Shown here piece after piece: positions 1-12,786 of a DNA stretch of 64,000 nucleotides (its first letter is position 1; the number at the start of each line of letters is the position of its first letter). The position numbers and the translations under genes are program-made. The notes under the pieces were generated by a model. It ran no database searches. It saw only the letters and a list, made by a program, of their open reading frames with translations, and had not been told where the DNA came from. Source of the DNA: Albula goreensis. Taxonomy: Eukaryota > Chordata > Actinopteri > Albuliformes > Albulidae. The stretch covers positions 34,240,052-34,304,051 of the forward strand of contig CM040747.1 in NCBI GenBank assembly GCA_022829145.1. The letters are read 5' to 3'.

Positions 1-3000
1 TGCAGAGTGAGTGACTTAAGGTGTTAACTTAGGTATAATTTAGGTATAAATTCCGACTTGCGTGGAAAATCGGCTTACAACAAGTCGTAGGAACGGAACT
101 CGTCCGTAAGTCGAGGGCCCCCTGTATACAATATACATACATATAAGTCACTATGAGGAAAACCGAAATAATGTGTGCAGCGAATGCTGAATTTGAGCCA
201 GCGTTGCCGGTCACACCAACAACCCAAGTGCATGGCTCCAGCTAATGGAAAGCTGCCACCACAGAATTTAAAATGGGAATGAGTCCATTTAAAATTAGCC
301 AGCTCATTTCCCCAGTTGATGGCTCTGAGTGACACAAATGGATCATTATGCATTGATGGGGCTGTCAGCCGCAGATCTTGGCGTGTGTTTTAAGTACAGA
401 GCCCCGCCTTCGTGTCTGCAGAGGGTCTGCCAACGCATACCACCTTCCCTAACTGCCAGTCTCAGCATTTATGAGTCCCGGGTGGGCCGGGTAAGCGCTG
501 GCCTTCCTATTTCGCCTTCGCACCCACCCAGCACACATCTTACAGCAGATCTATTGTCCAATTAATACAATCACAACACCCTATAAGGACACTTTTCTAC
601 TAGAATACCCCATCTGACAATCAGAGCGCCCAAACAATTCCCGTTCCTCATTCTTCAGGTTCCACAACATGTCATAATTATTATCACTATCATCGTCATC
701 ATCATCACGATTATTACCTCAATAAAATCATTGGCATTATCCTGAGTTTATGTCTTTTTGAGAAAGCATGAGCACATGGTGGCTACAGGACTTTTTTTTT
801 TTTTTTAAGGGTGGAAACGGTTTGTATCCCTGTGATTGGAAAGATACCGGAATGTGTGGGGAAAGGTACATGCAGTCCATACCCCCTGTCCCACCCCGCC
901 CAGTCCCATTCTGCTCACCCCACAGAATGGCATGCTATTTACGCTTTTCACAGTGTTCATGCTTCCCCCTCGCACCCCACCCCACCTCCTGTGAATGCCA
1001 GGTTTAACGCTGAGTTCCAGTCGTGTCCTTTCATGTTTCAGTCAGCGTGTGGCTGCAGCTGAGGCCGCTGCTGCTCAGAGATAAGCGCTCATGACTGACG
1101 GAAAACACGTTGGCTTTCTCCTTTGTGAACCGGCCTGAATACCTGCATAAGTGACCAACCCTAGAGAAGCTGACATTCTGCCCCGCCTGCTCCTAGGAGG
1201 TGCTGGCATGCAAGTGGAATGTTGGTGTGAAAAATGACATGACTTCTCCGTAATACACTGGCCCAAGCTCAGCCAGGGGAGAAATAGCCATTCAGTTGAG
1301 AATTTCTTCAATTGAGAAGAAATGGATTAGTACCTCAAGGGTCAACCCATGGACCCATCCACAAAAACGGGTGTACTGCAGAATTCCCACAGACTACCCA
1401 AGCGAACTTTACTGCTGCCTGCTGGGCCTACCACTCATGACAAAAGTCTGGTTTCAAATGAAGTTTTGCCTGAAGTGTTACTGTCGGACCATGACGCACA
1501 ACTGCAATAAAACTACATTTCCCATCTTCTCCTCTGCACATATGAAGAGGTAACGGGGAGTTCAGTACAGTCCAAGGCCGTGCCTGCAGTGAAAATCCAG
1601 TGCCTTACTGGTGGTGTCAGGTGGTTGGATTACAGGAAATGCTCTGCAGCCAAGTGGCACACTGCGGTACTAATCTGTGTCAACCTACAGCCTAGAGCTT
1701 ATGATCTGGGCTGTGTGCTTGCGTGTATATGCTTGCACACACTTAGGCGAAAGGGGGCAGATGCTTGTGCGCATGCATACTTGCAGAGCATTCAAATGTG
1801 CGGGTGTGTGCCCACAAGCATTTTAAGCAGGAGTGAACAGAATTTCATACAGCAAATCTTTCGCTGTATGGTTAAGGTTTAGAGTCAACATGAGGAGTAA
1901 AATCCACTTCATGAATCCATCACTGCAATGAAGGAATATTCCCAACTCACAGAACACTCCAAAAATGTGTATGATTCTATTACCTGCTGGAAGGTGGTCA
2001 AGCATCATGTTTTTTTTTTTTTTGTTGCTTCAAAATGTTTTCAGAATATGAAAGCCTCATGCCTTTTTGAACAGTCTGAGAGAACGTTCAGCTGCCTGTT
2101 TTCCTGGTTTATAGGCTTTCTAAGGCCCAGCTGGGGTTGCTAGTTGCACATGCCGTCTAAGGCTTTCTCAGCATGCCACTCAGCGTATTTTGCAGGGTGT
2201 TTCCCATTAAACCGCAGAACGCCCTGAAAGATAAGCCAAATCTAGCGTTTTCTGCACAAAAGGGACCAAGCTCCCGCTGCTTCCTCGTGTGCTGGAAAAC
2301 AGAGGCGGCGGCTGTCAGGGAGAGGTTTTTGTGGGCCTGTTAATAGCCAAAAATAAAAACAAAGTGAAGCAGAGAGACTGAAGCACCGCAGTGAAACTCA
2401 GCATCAGTTTCGAGCGTTGTTGCGTTTGAGAGGGACTGGGGCCTTGTGAGGTGCGATAGCCAGGTCCCTCCTCGCTCAGAGCGGAGCCGGGAGGGGAGCC
2501 CCTCCTTTGATGTTCTCCATTTCAAAGACGGCAGGCATTGTTCCAATGGGCGATCAACAACTCTCACACTCCCATTAATTTCGCCCTGCGCTCCCTCTTT
2601 CCTTCCCTCTCTCCCTTTCCACTCATCGCTTCCCTCCCTTTTCACCGCTCTCTCTATATATGCATCCATTTTCCTCTCTTTCTCTCTGACTCTCTTCATT
2701 TCCACCCCACCCCCCCCTTTCAAAAGACCTGCATCTATTTTCTGTGTCTTCCTCTCTGATTGGTCAAGCACAAGGAAGGGGAAAGAGCATGAGCCCAATT
2801 ACTCTCAAGCCAGTAGCGGTAAGAGCTGCTGTGTTTACATGAATCAGCGCTTGGCTCTGTTAACAGGGAGGGAAACGGGACAGACCTGTTTAAGGACTGA
2901 CGTTTCCACCGCACACCAGTCACACTAGTGCCACTTCAGCCTGGCCCCAAGAAAAGTGGCACTCCCAGCACACGCCAGTGCCCTTGGCAACGACATTGAA

Positions 3001-5280
3001 GACCCACCCTTATGAACGCCACGCCACAATTTAAAAAGGTTGGTTCATTGCATGGCAGACTCGGAAATCAACATTTTACTTCATTGCTCCTCTAGGCCAT
3101 GCAGTTGCACACCTCCAGTCCCGGGAAGCCTGATTTTGATAGATTTCAGCAGTGGCTTGCTCATAACTCCACACGACCTATCCCCAAGACCGACATCAAC
3201 TGCTGAGCAATGAGAAACCACAAAGCCCCGCAGATGCCGTGGCGACCCTTACAGGACCGGAGTTGTACACTCGGACTCTTGATTGTCATATCTTGTTGAC
3301 CTGTTTAATTCTTTTTGAACGGGCATGACCCCGTAGTTAAGATTAAGGTTTAGAACCTGTCTGATGAAACCGGAAAGGCTTGCTGGGGTTCCCTGTGAGC
3401 CAATCCACTCCACTCTTCAGAAAACAGCCAATCAGCCCATTGTGTGTTTAGTGTTTCTACTGTTTTGGCAACAAGCATCAGAGCGACACAACACCCAGCC
3501 TGATTTTCAGGTGTGTGGCTCCATGGAACCCGAAATGGCCAGTTCCAAAAGAATGACACTCATTGAACTGGACCAATCAGCTTAAAACTTTCCTCTCCAT
3601 GGAGGAGTTAAAGGACAGGGCTGAAAAACTTCCCACCACCCAGATTCACAACACAATTTACACTGCATTGCATTCAGGAATTTAGCAAACCCTTATCCAG
3701 AGAGATTTCTACACACTGTCCATGCGCACAGTTTACTGAAATAATTTGGGTAAAGTACCTTCCTCAAGGGTTCAACAGGTAACATAGTATCCGACCTAAC
3801 CTTGGAAGACCAACTCCTGAACCAATACACTACATTACATTCAGAGTTTGACAGTGTCTTTGTTCATCTCTGACCGACACAGTCCCCTGTGTTAGGGACC
3901 AAACCTGAGACCATGGTGCCTCTTGTCCATGCTACACAAATGTGCTACCAAGCGCCGGTGAAATCTGGGGCAGCAACTGCCAAGATGCTGGAAACATTCT
4001 GAATCCAAGCTTCCAGCTTCGGAAGCAGTCAGGCATTCAGGTGTCCAAACGCTGATAGAGACAGTTGGGGGGGTGGGGGTAATGCGGGGTAGTGCCAGTT
4101 AGCACCAGAGTAGGTCCCTGGGAGAATAGCGTGCAAAAGACTACTCCACCAGGACGAGAGAGATGTGTCCGGCAGATACCTACACTGGGCGTAATCTCAT
4201 TATTGACGTCAAACAAACACTACAGGAAACGACTGCCTCATTACTTTAATGTGTAGCATGGGAGCCCAGGGTCATTTACACAGGCTTGCCTACAAAGCAT
4301 AAAACAGGGGTGATATCACCTGGCTAACGGGTGGTGGGGGGCACGCAGTTGCAATTGTTATCACGTCATCAGAGCACGCTTATACAAAGTTCGTCATCAA
4401 ATATAGGACAGAGATATGTTTGATTAACCTCTGGTAAACCTTCTCCCGTTTTCCATTACCTAATTTACCTAGATTGTAGTCTGCTGAAATCCTTGTCATA
4501 AAAAAACATGTATCCAGGTGGATTTCACATGGCATGGTCTCTTAACTGCTGTCCTTTTAACTGCAGTCTAAACTTAGCAGCTGTCTGTCAAGTTCCTACT
4601 TTGACAGCCAAGACGTAAACAAGTGCTTCCAAAAGTGACAGAAGAAAAAGTACCGCGACGACATAAGCTAAGACAACACTCATTGAATATGCTTAAAAAT
4701 TTTACAATAATGCAAGACTCCCAAAAATACTCATGACTATTCGGATAAAATTGAGAAGCCTGTCAATGTTTTGGCTATTTTGAGATGGATACAATTGTGA
4801 TTTAACAAGCAAGAAATTAAGCAGTAATTTTCCAGTGTTACAAGACAACTGGCATTTAACTGGCATTGTGACTAACAAAACAGAACAGATCCAAATTCTC
4901 TCGACGCCCATTTCTAGTTCTGATAGTTCCGAGTATGAATGTGAAAGCTGGCAGCAAACCGGTTCGTTATATGGAGCTTTGATTTTCTTTCCTTTTCATG
5001 CAATAACTAAATGATTTTCCCAGTGAGCATTTTGTTGCCACATCAGAAACCTTGATTTGCCGAAATAAATAACGACGTATAAGCTAATGGTAGCCACACC
5101 TGAAAACATAGCAAGCAAGCTAGCTAAAGGGCTAGTGTTAGACTAGTCAACGCACGCAGTAACCCAACTATTTATTTGTGCTTAGCTTAGGCTAGCTTGG
5201 TTAGTGAACACTTTGGGAGTTCAAATCGTGCGACAGCCAACATTAATTTCACCAGTTAAATTGCATCAAACGTAACTTAC
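1..5280 (-). other. cdc42bpb: Presumed cdc42bpb intron 1 (runs off the left edge)
   Basis: The exon at 5281-5455 ends in a GTAAGT splice donor on the minus strand, so the gene continues leftwards. I saw no kinase-domain exon in this stretch; the next expected exon would encode the start of the kinase domain. It therefore reads as a long first intron, as expected for this family. It holds a dispersed-repeat relic at about 3644-3975 and CT-rich low-complexity DNA at about 2580-2730. The open frames at 2340-2928 on both strands come from this biased composition and are not called as genes. Confidence 0.6.
3644..3975. repeat. Dispersed-repeat relic (fish 'CTTATCCAGAGCGACTTACA'-type family)
   Basis: The stretch has the order typical of this very common fish repeat: cattcaggaatttagcaaac, then cccttatccagagagatttc, then a run resembling the 'cttcctcaagggttcaacag' segment and the 'accaaacctgagaccatggt' tail. 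Other copies occur at 11896-12062, 20598-20672 and 24902-25086. The family assignment is from memory of the consensus. This copy is diverged and its ends are approximate. Confidence 0.55.
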
Positions 5281-5455
5281 CCCATTCCAGAAAGTCTGCA
5301 ACGTGTTTCTCCCGTTTTAAAGGCGAATTGCTGCATTCGTTGTACAAACATATTAAAATATCCAGAAGTGTTTCCACGCTTAGAGACCTCTCATTCTTCT
5401 GGCGACCGTCCAGGAGCAACTGCTCCAACTTCTTCAGCCTCACCTTTGCTGACAT
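5281..5455 (-). CDS. cdc42bpb: CDC42-binding protein kinase beta (MRCK-beta), first coding exon, partial
   Basis: MRCK-beta is a large cytoplasmic Ser/Thr kinase of the AGC/DMPK family that acts downstream of CDC42 on myosin II and actin. This exon encodes only the N-terminal 58 residues plus one base. It begins [17 protein letters not shown], which agrees with the mammalian CDC42BPB start (MRCK-alpha begins differently). It continues [16 protein letters not shown] and ends ADFLEW, the helical region before the kinase domain. The exon closes TGGG followed by a GTAAGTTACG donor, giving a phase 1 junction compatible with the Ala codon that follows LEW in the family. An open frame continues past the donor to 5249 but is intronic. 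The remaining exons lie off the left edge. The start is the first ATG of the conserved block. Confidence 0.9.
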
Positions 5456-6260
5456 GTTCTTTATCCAGCTACCACTCCCTTCCCCAAGACTGAAGAATTA
5501 ACAAAATAATGTTTTATCAGGAAGAGTAATGAGCCTGTTTCGCACTCAAAACACCCTAAAACAGAATTTATTCGGCCGATATAGGGCACGTAAAAGGAAG
5601 CCTCAAAATCTCCAGCTACCTCACGTTAGCAGCTAGCTAGCTAACTTACTTGCTAGCAATACTGTGTGAGTACAAAAACCATCAAATCAGAGATATTTTT
5701 CAAGCCCGATGCGTTTGATTTGTTCGCGTTGCCACCATGTTCCTCTCCCTCATATTCAGCTGAGGCCGATTCACTTCAATCCTAAAAAAAAAAAAAAAAA
5801 AAACCCCACACTTGCCACTTAATACGGGATGTCTGTTTTTCCTGTCGATCAAAGCTCAGATTTGTAAACCTTCCACCAGCTCGGGTATATAATGCGATCT
5901 AGTGAGCCAGTTACGGTGCTCCTATCAGAATATTAAATATGATAGCTACGGATCGGAGGAATGGCAGCTTTTTGTGAGAAGGTTCTCCTTTTCGGACATC
6001 TATTACGACCCGGCGCCCGCTGCCTAAGCTATCGAGCCAGGAGTGTGGAATATGGCTGAATTCGTGTCCGGCCCTTCCTACGCCTCCCAGCAAATTCAGA
6101 CCGGGACCTCGCAACTCCGCCTACCCACACAGGAAACATTGTCGGGTTAGGTGATGTCATGATGACAAGCTTCGGGAAAGAACCGGTGTCGCTCACACAG
6201 ACGGGAAGCAGCATGCACAAGAGCGTCAGTTCAGTCCCCAAGAACCACAAAATTACGCAG
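5456..6260. promoter_or_regulatory. cdc42bpb 5' UTR / putative bidirectional promoter region
   Basis: This is the region immediately upstream of the cdc42bpb start. It includes a 20-bp poly-A run near 5785 and a TATATAA on the plus strand at 5886-5892, followed by a comparatively CpG-containing stretch to about 6260. On the plus strand a 32-codon frame opens at 5961 (MAAFCEKVLLFGHLL..., stop 6057-6059). A second open frame at 6159-6341 passes a CAG/GTTACC donor-like site near 6316. These may be the 5' end of a divergently transcribed gene, but I recognise no protein. The promoter call is inference from position and composition. Confidence 0.35.
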
Positions 6261-7689
6261 AGGACACAGGATCAGGGCTTGAACGACAATCAACGTCCAC
6301 CAAAACCTTGTTACAGGTTACCTATTTTGCCACACAAATGAGCGACTCATATTTTTCTCACGTTTTCTCCTCATGTCTAGGTATTCCATAGAGGAGGGTT
6401 AGGAGGAAATCGGGAAGTTTTATTGCCAGTTTCCATTTATGACAAATAATATTATATTTTTTGGACCTCACCTGAACGATTATGTTCTAGCATGCTTTAC
6501 TAAAACCTGCAGACTACTTAATACTCTGCAAACAGCGAGCAGTTCATGGCTAACTGAGCCCTGCGCCTTGAGGATGCTGGTCCAGTACATCACATGGTTT
6601 TTGATATAATTACTGGAAGGCCTACGTGAGGCTGCTCTTTTTAATTCATCGTTGCAGTCTCTGAACTGGACAGAATACAATATAACGAACTTTGTATTAT
6701 CTTAATTAAAAGACACAAAATTCTGAGACTTAACTAAGCTTGTCCTAACACAACAGTTTTCACTGTCCCTTTCCGTTCACTACCAGTCCTTAGCTAGTAG
6801 TTTTTTCTTGTGATGTACGGAGATCACCTGCAGCACTTCCGCAAAAGACAATAGCATAAGTTTGAGTTTGATTTTAAATTCCTAAAAACTGTGTCAGTTC
6901 AACCAGTTTTAAATATTGATAGCTAAATTAAAAAAAAAAATGTTAATATTACAAATGGTACTTGCATAAGTAATTATAGTGATAATCTTGTGAGAGTGTG
7001 ATTCGCTATTTTCAGCATCGTAGTCTGCTGTGTGACGTTTCAATTTGATAAGAGAGAAGCAATTAGCTAGATAAAAAAAAAAACTGTTCAATTCGTAAAT
7101 GTGTGTTTGTGCTTTTTGTGTCTCTGATCATCACAGAAGACACCAGTGCCATATGCGCTGGTACTCTGAAAAAGCGATTGTTTAAGGAAAAAAATGATAT
7201 CGACAACACAATGCTGGTTAAAACACATGTTTGAAAATCAAATTTACAGTTTTAGGTGAAAACATTAGAAAAAAATGTTCTATTAAAGTTAATGTTCAAA
7301 CATATTGAGGAGTTTTGCACAGAATTGTGGGTGAAGTGTACACATTTAGGAGACACGATTACACAGAGCCGCTGTCACAGATAACATTTTTGTGAACTAT
7401 CCATTAATATCGTGAGATATTTGTATGTAAGAAATTCAAGTGACGTGCCACCTTCAAGGATATCATGGCCGCACTTTACCTGGGATTTAAAATTCCCAGC
7501 TTTTGAGACACAAGCCTAGCTCCTGGATGGAGTCCTGAATTATTAAAAGAATGAGCAAATAGATATGTAATCAAGATACATAATCAAGATGAACATAAAG
7601 ATAGTGAAAGTAAACAACACAAATACGGGACACCTCTCTTATTCTTTTAGTCAAATGCAAATTTAGTTTTCATTTCAATTTCATCACTT

Positions 7690-7960
7690 AAGAAAATTGA
7701 CACCTGCCAAAATTATTGTCAGCTCTGCTCTTGTCACTTCAAACCAAACGTTTTCAATAGGCTTTAAGTCTAGAGATGGCCATTGCAAAATGTTGATTTT
7801 GTTTACAGTCAACAATTTCTTTGTTGATATTGAGGTGTGTTTGGGGACATGGTCATGCAGGACGGTTCATCTGTGGACAAATTGCAGCCTTTTGGCACAG
7901 AAACCAGGTTTTTGACCCAAATGTCCTGGTAGATAGTCAAGCTCAAAACGTTATTACAGA
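7690..7960. mobile_element. Tc1-like DNA transposon relic
   Basis: Phrases typical of the fish Tc1-like element appear in order: tttcaataggctttaagtct, ggccattgcaaaatgttgat, tgaggtgtgtttggggacat, accaggtttttgacccaaat and gtcctggtagatag. It is diverged and carries no intact transposase. I did not find the terminal inverted repeats, so the ends are approximate. Confidence 0.55.
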
Positions 7961-10673
7961 TAGGGTTATCGTTATGGTTGCATTGGAATCAACCAGTCTC
8001 ATTAAGAGTGATATTCTGGCGCCATCTGCTGATAAGTTGAATATTAGTCGCGAATATATTTTATTCGCCGCTTGGTGAAGTCCCACTGTCCAGTTTGTTA
8101 ACTGGACAAGCGCCACTCATGCACCTCTGAGTAATTTAAACTTATTAATAATTTTCAGTATTGATAAAATATATTTTTGGATTATTGACTCTGACTTTCC
8201 ATGATATTATATTTAAAATCATGAACTTTTATTTGTTTAAGACAACATCATAAACGTGTATCAGTGCAAGTGCACTCTTCCGTTGAACATTCAATTTGTA
8301 TGAATATATATATAATTTGTCTTAACAACATTTATTATACTATATAATATTCAGTGAAGTGGTGCTTAGCTTGTGGCTGCATTTGAATCCATATGATATA
8401 AGAATTTGTTTGCTAAAACAGGAGTGCTTTATGATGGGGCAGTAATGACCTAATCAAACACCTTATCAGTGCTTGAAAATCTTAGCGAGATTTCAGTCGG
8501 TATTTTGTGGTAAATATATATTTTTATATATATATCTTCCATGGGACCCATTCTCTGCAAGTGAATTGATTGAATTGAAGCCAGGACCCATAGTTTGCTC
8601 ACAATACAGAGCGCATGTAATATAATATTAAATATATTAATATGCCCATGATGAGTTGCTACACCTGCATTTACTTAAAATGTTGCGCAGGTTTGGGTCA
8701 CAGATTTATACAAACGCTTATATGTTAAAGTGTGCTTGCTGAGTTTAACTAAATTGAACCTGATTTGTGACACATCCCCTGAGTAGGTTGGGAGAATGTC
8801 AGGTCTGCTTTTCCATAGTGGGAAAGGTTGGAATTCCTCCTTATAAATGTCTTTCTCCTGTTGTTATTATTAGTCAGCTTACAGGTATGTAATATAATAA
8901 TTAATTTGTTTGGTTGTATTTATCATATGTTTTTTTTCCAAGTGAGGTGGTCTATTGGCACACTGCAGGCATTGCCTCCGCCTGGGTTATTGTAACACAG
9001 AAGGTTCCATGTGGTACCACTTCTTTCGTGTTGGATTGTACCTATCAACCTAAAGATATACCTGCATCCCAGAATGGCCATCCTGTCTTCTTCTTTTCTT
9101 TAGCCCAGAAATATTCATGCATATTATTATTTATTTATTTATTTTGTATACATGGGGAGTCTGTATGCTATTTTGTTGGTTGTAGGTTTTGATTTACTTT
9201 TAGCTTTTTCAGGTGATAGCTATTGTGGTGCTGGAAGAGGTGGAGGGAGGAGCAAGCTCTTCTGCTCCTCCCCCTTGGATTTCTGCTCCTCCCTCAGCCT
9301 GTAGGGATTCAGGAACTTGCACAGAAATGGCCTTGCTAGCAGGCAGGTTCAGCTGGAGGTGATTTCCAATCAACCCAGGTGTGAGCACTTGCCTTCAATT
9401 AGGCCACCTATTTAAGCACAGCCTTGAAGGGTGAGGGATTTAAAATAAAATAATAATAAATAAATAAATAAATAAATAAATTAAATAAAGGGCTACTGTT
9501 TTACATTGTGTTATTTTTTTGCCCTGGCTGTGCTGGTTTTGAGTGTAAATCCTGTTTTTGTGTGTATTCTTGGTTTGTGGTTTCTTTTCCCCCCCAGAAA
9601 TGGGGTGTATAAAAGGCTGTTGGCCAATATTTGTTTAAACTTTGGTGTTTTTTTTCCCTTCCTTTCAAAGCTCAGCTCAGTGGCCACACCTGCCACTGTG
9701 TCACACTCTTTAATATTGCTGGTTAGGAATATATGAATTCTGGTAGTTTATAATTTTGGTTACCATGAAAAAGGGAAACCTTGCCTCCTGTCAGGTGGTA
9801 AAGGTCAGATACATTTACATTTAACAAAAGAGCATGTTTTTAAATGCAATGTCTTGAACTAATTTCTAGGGAACTTCCAGGGAGAATCTGGTTAAGTTGC
9901 TTCTTCATAACTAATCTTTCCTTCTGGTTTAAAAAAAGATATAAAAAGTGAACAGATTACAGCTAACTTACTGTGCTTGTTAGATATTTAACTGTTGGTT
10001 TGTGCCAGTTTTGAAAAAAATTGACTTGACTTGTCCAGCTCAAACCAGGATTCCTGTACGCAACCCCATTGCTGATAGTTGAAACACATGTGGTCCCTGC
10101 TACCGGAACAGCGACTGCAGATTGCTGTAAAAATTGGAATCCAAAAGCTGATCTCTGTCTGGAAGGACAAAACACAGTCTCCTGGTAATACTGGGTGCAC
10201 ACTAGAGGATAACTGGGCTGATTTTGGGTCCGATTTGCCCTCTGGACAAACACGGGGGCGAACCCGATTCGAGGTTGGTCTGAACCGATTATCTGCCCAA
10301 ATGATGCTGTAGTGTTAGGGGTTTACATACATAATTTTACAGACTGGATCAGAGTAGCCCCGATTTCAAAGCGTAAATATCAAACATGGGCGATATTTGA
10401 CACTGACCTGAAATCCTGTAGTGTGAAAGGAGGTGCGTTCCAAAACTTTCTTGTCTCTTCCTTTCCTCCACTCGTTTCCTCCCTTCCTCTCCTACCCTGG
10501 AAATATGTGGAGGAAATGAGAAAAGGAGGAGATGAAAAAAAAATTGGAACAACTAATTAGCCCTTCATGAAAGCTGATCTCAGCTATTGATGAAGTTGTG
10601 TAACTGACTAATTCCAAGGACACCAAAGCCAATCAAAATTTTATGTGGGATGGTCTTTTAATCTGACCGGTCG

Positions 10674-10783
10674 TTTGTTCTGCCCATTCACTAAACCAGC
10701 TGATTGTAATCAGCACAGCTCTTCAGCCAGGTAGATGAGCTAATTAGTGAACTCACCTAGTTGTAGTGAATGGGCAGAACAAA
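10674..10783. repeat. Inverted repeat with perfect 20-bp arms
   Basis: The arm at 10674-10693 (tttgttctgcccattcacta) is the exact reverse complement of 10764-10783. The 70-bp loop itself contains short complementary segments (ctgattgtaatcag). The structure suggests a fold-back element or the end of a repeat family. No function is inferred. Confidence 0.8.
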
Positions 10784-10898
10784 TACATGGTAGGAGTTTT
10801 ACTGTCTGAAGCCAGAGTTGTCCACCTCTGACCAATTGCTATAACATAAAGTATAATTATTTATGGGTGTGCTTGTTTTGTTTAGGAGCTGCACCCCT

Positions 10899-10922
10899 CA
10901 CCACCACCACCACCACCACCAC
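10899..10922. repeat. (CAC)n microsatellite
   Basis: Eight consecutive CAC triplets are read directly in the sequence. Confidence 0.9.
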
Positions 10923-11895
10923 TTAAAACCGCTCTGTTAATAGCTCATTGATATTCATCTACATAATTTTGCATAGAGACATACAATTTCAATAAACATT
11001 TCAGAGAAGCCATATTTAACATAAAGTTGAGATCAAAATGATCTCTAGGCATAATATCAAACACATTCTTTTGGTTCAAAGCAAATAAAACTGAACTTCA
11101 TTTGGCATTTTGCAACAGCCTCCTCTTAACCATATACATGGTCAAATATCAAACACCTTTTAGCTGTGTGGTTATCATTACCAAAGTCATTTTAAATCTA
11201 TTTATCAGCTCTTAAGCCACCATTTAAGGTCCACATTCACTAATGTCTCTACCTGCATGCTTTTAATTATATTTTTAATATATCAAATAGGGTACACCCT
11301 CATAGAATGAGTCATGCAAAATATCTTGTGCCGTACCTTTAAAAAACAAACAAACTTTGTATTATGTTTTAGTGCTGATAAATGTAACATTTCTGATAGC
11401 AGCACAAAACAAGAAATCTACCCACAATTACTTTTTTACTTTTTTAAAACAGTGACAGTGAGAACTAAACCATTTTCTCACTCAATATTACATTCTTCCC
11501 AAATTGATATGACTGACATTATCATTGACCATATATATATTTGTGTGAAATATATGTGTGAAACATATATTTCACACATCTACCATATGAATAGATGGTC
11601 ACTAAGCCTTCTTGCTTGAAGACATAGTACTGTACATCATAGGCAGTTTGAATTGGAATATAACATTTTAAATTCATACTTTTCTCAGACCACACACCAT
11701 GGACATTATGTGTCACTATTTAAAAGATGAGTATCCTGCCAAGGACTTTGCTTTTCATGTTATATTTTGACTTGTATTCACTTAAAATGCTATGTTTTTC
11801 AATTAACATTCTATTTCAATGCTTTAGTTTGACAGAAAGTCTGCATTGATTTCAGGACACTCATACTGCATCACATTTTTTTTGCTTGCATGGTG

Positions 11896-12062
11896 TCTAT
11901 AGGTCACATTACATTATGGTCACTTTGGCTGATGGGGCTGGCTGGGGGCCAATCCTCCCTGTGGGTGGTGTGGGGTTGGGGGGTCTTGCTTGGGGGCCCT
12001 GCAGGAATGGCTGGACTGGGCCTTGAACCACCAACCTTAGCCACTTGACTACAGGCACCCCC
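11896..12062. repeat. Dispersed-repeat copy, same family as 24902-25086
   Basis: It shares with 24902-25086 the order cattacattatggtcactttggctgatg, a gtggtgtggggttgggggg segment, and the tail gaaccaccaaccttagccac-tt-acta. It is diverged and lacks any coding potential. Confidence 0.6.
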
Positions 12063-12732
12063 CTGTGGTTCAGATGTTTCACCCTTTTTGTTCACCTCTG
12101 TGCTTGTACAAAACTATGCTTTTGATCCAGAGCCACCCATATGAGATTCAGGCTCATTTCCCCCCACAGTAGAAATACCGTCTTCACTCCCATCAGCAAC
12201 CCAGCTCCAGAACAGTCTTCTCAACGCTCTTGTCTCCCCTCCATCTTGTTGAGGCCATTAAAACAAATTCTCCAACGCCTTACTTCGATCCATCGAGTAG
12301 GCTAATGTACGGACTCTCTCGTTGCTCATGGAAGACAGGAAGCACCAAGTAATGGCGTAAAAAAGCATATGCCGTCATGCATTTTGTCATGCTACGGCAT
12401 TACATCCCAACTTTCCACGGCGGCAGTTTTTGGTCTCCCCACATTTGCACGGTTTGTTGTTGGTGTCAATGCATAGAAAGCATGCACAGACTCTTCTAGA
12501 TCGCTTCGCCAACTGTTTGCCCCTCAAAGAACGAACTTGCCTGATGCCGGTCACTGAAGACAGTGGCAACCATCAAAAGACCTGTATACTGCTCTACCAC
12601 TGGATGTATGTTGCATTGTGACTCCACTTAAAATTTGATGGGTTGATACGTCTTTTCAGGTTGCACTGAGGAATAGTGAAAATAATTTATTAACTTATGT
12701 GAATAATAATAATGATTAACCTACTCATGTAA

Positions 12733-12786
12733 AAAAAATAAATAAATAAATAAATACATAAATAAATACATAGATACATACATAAA
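12733..12786. repeat. (AAAT/ACAT)n microsatellite
   Basis: An imperfect run of aaataaat and acatacat tetramers is read directly. Confidence 0.85.

Noticed and set aside
2340-2928. Overlapping open frames of 152 and 160 codons
   Set aside because: They cover a CT/GA-biased tract, lie antisense to each other and show no recognisable domain.
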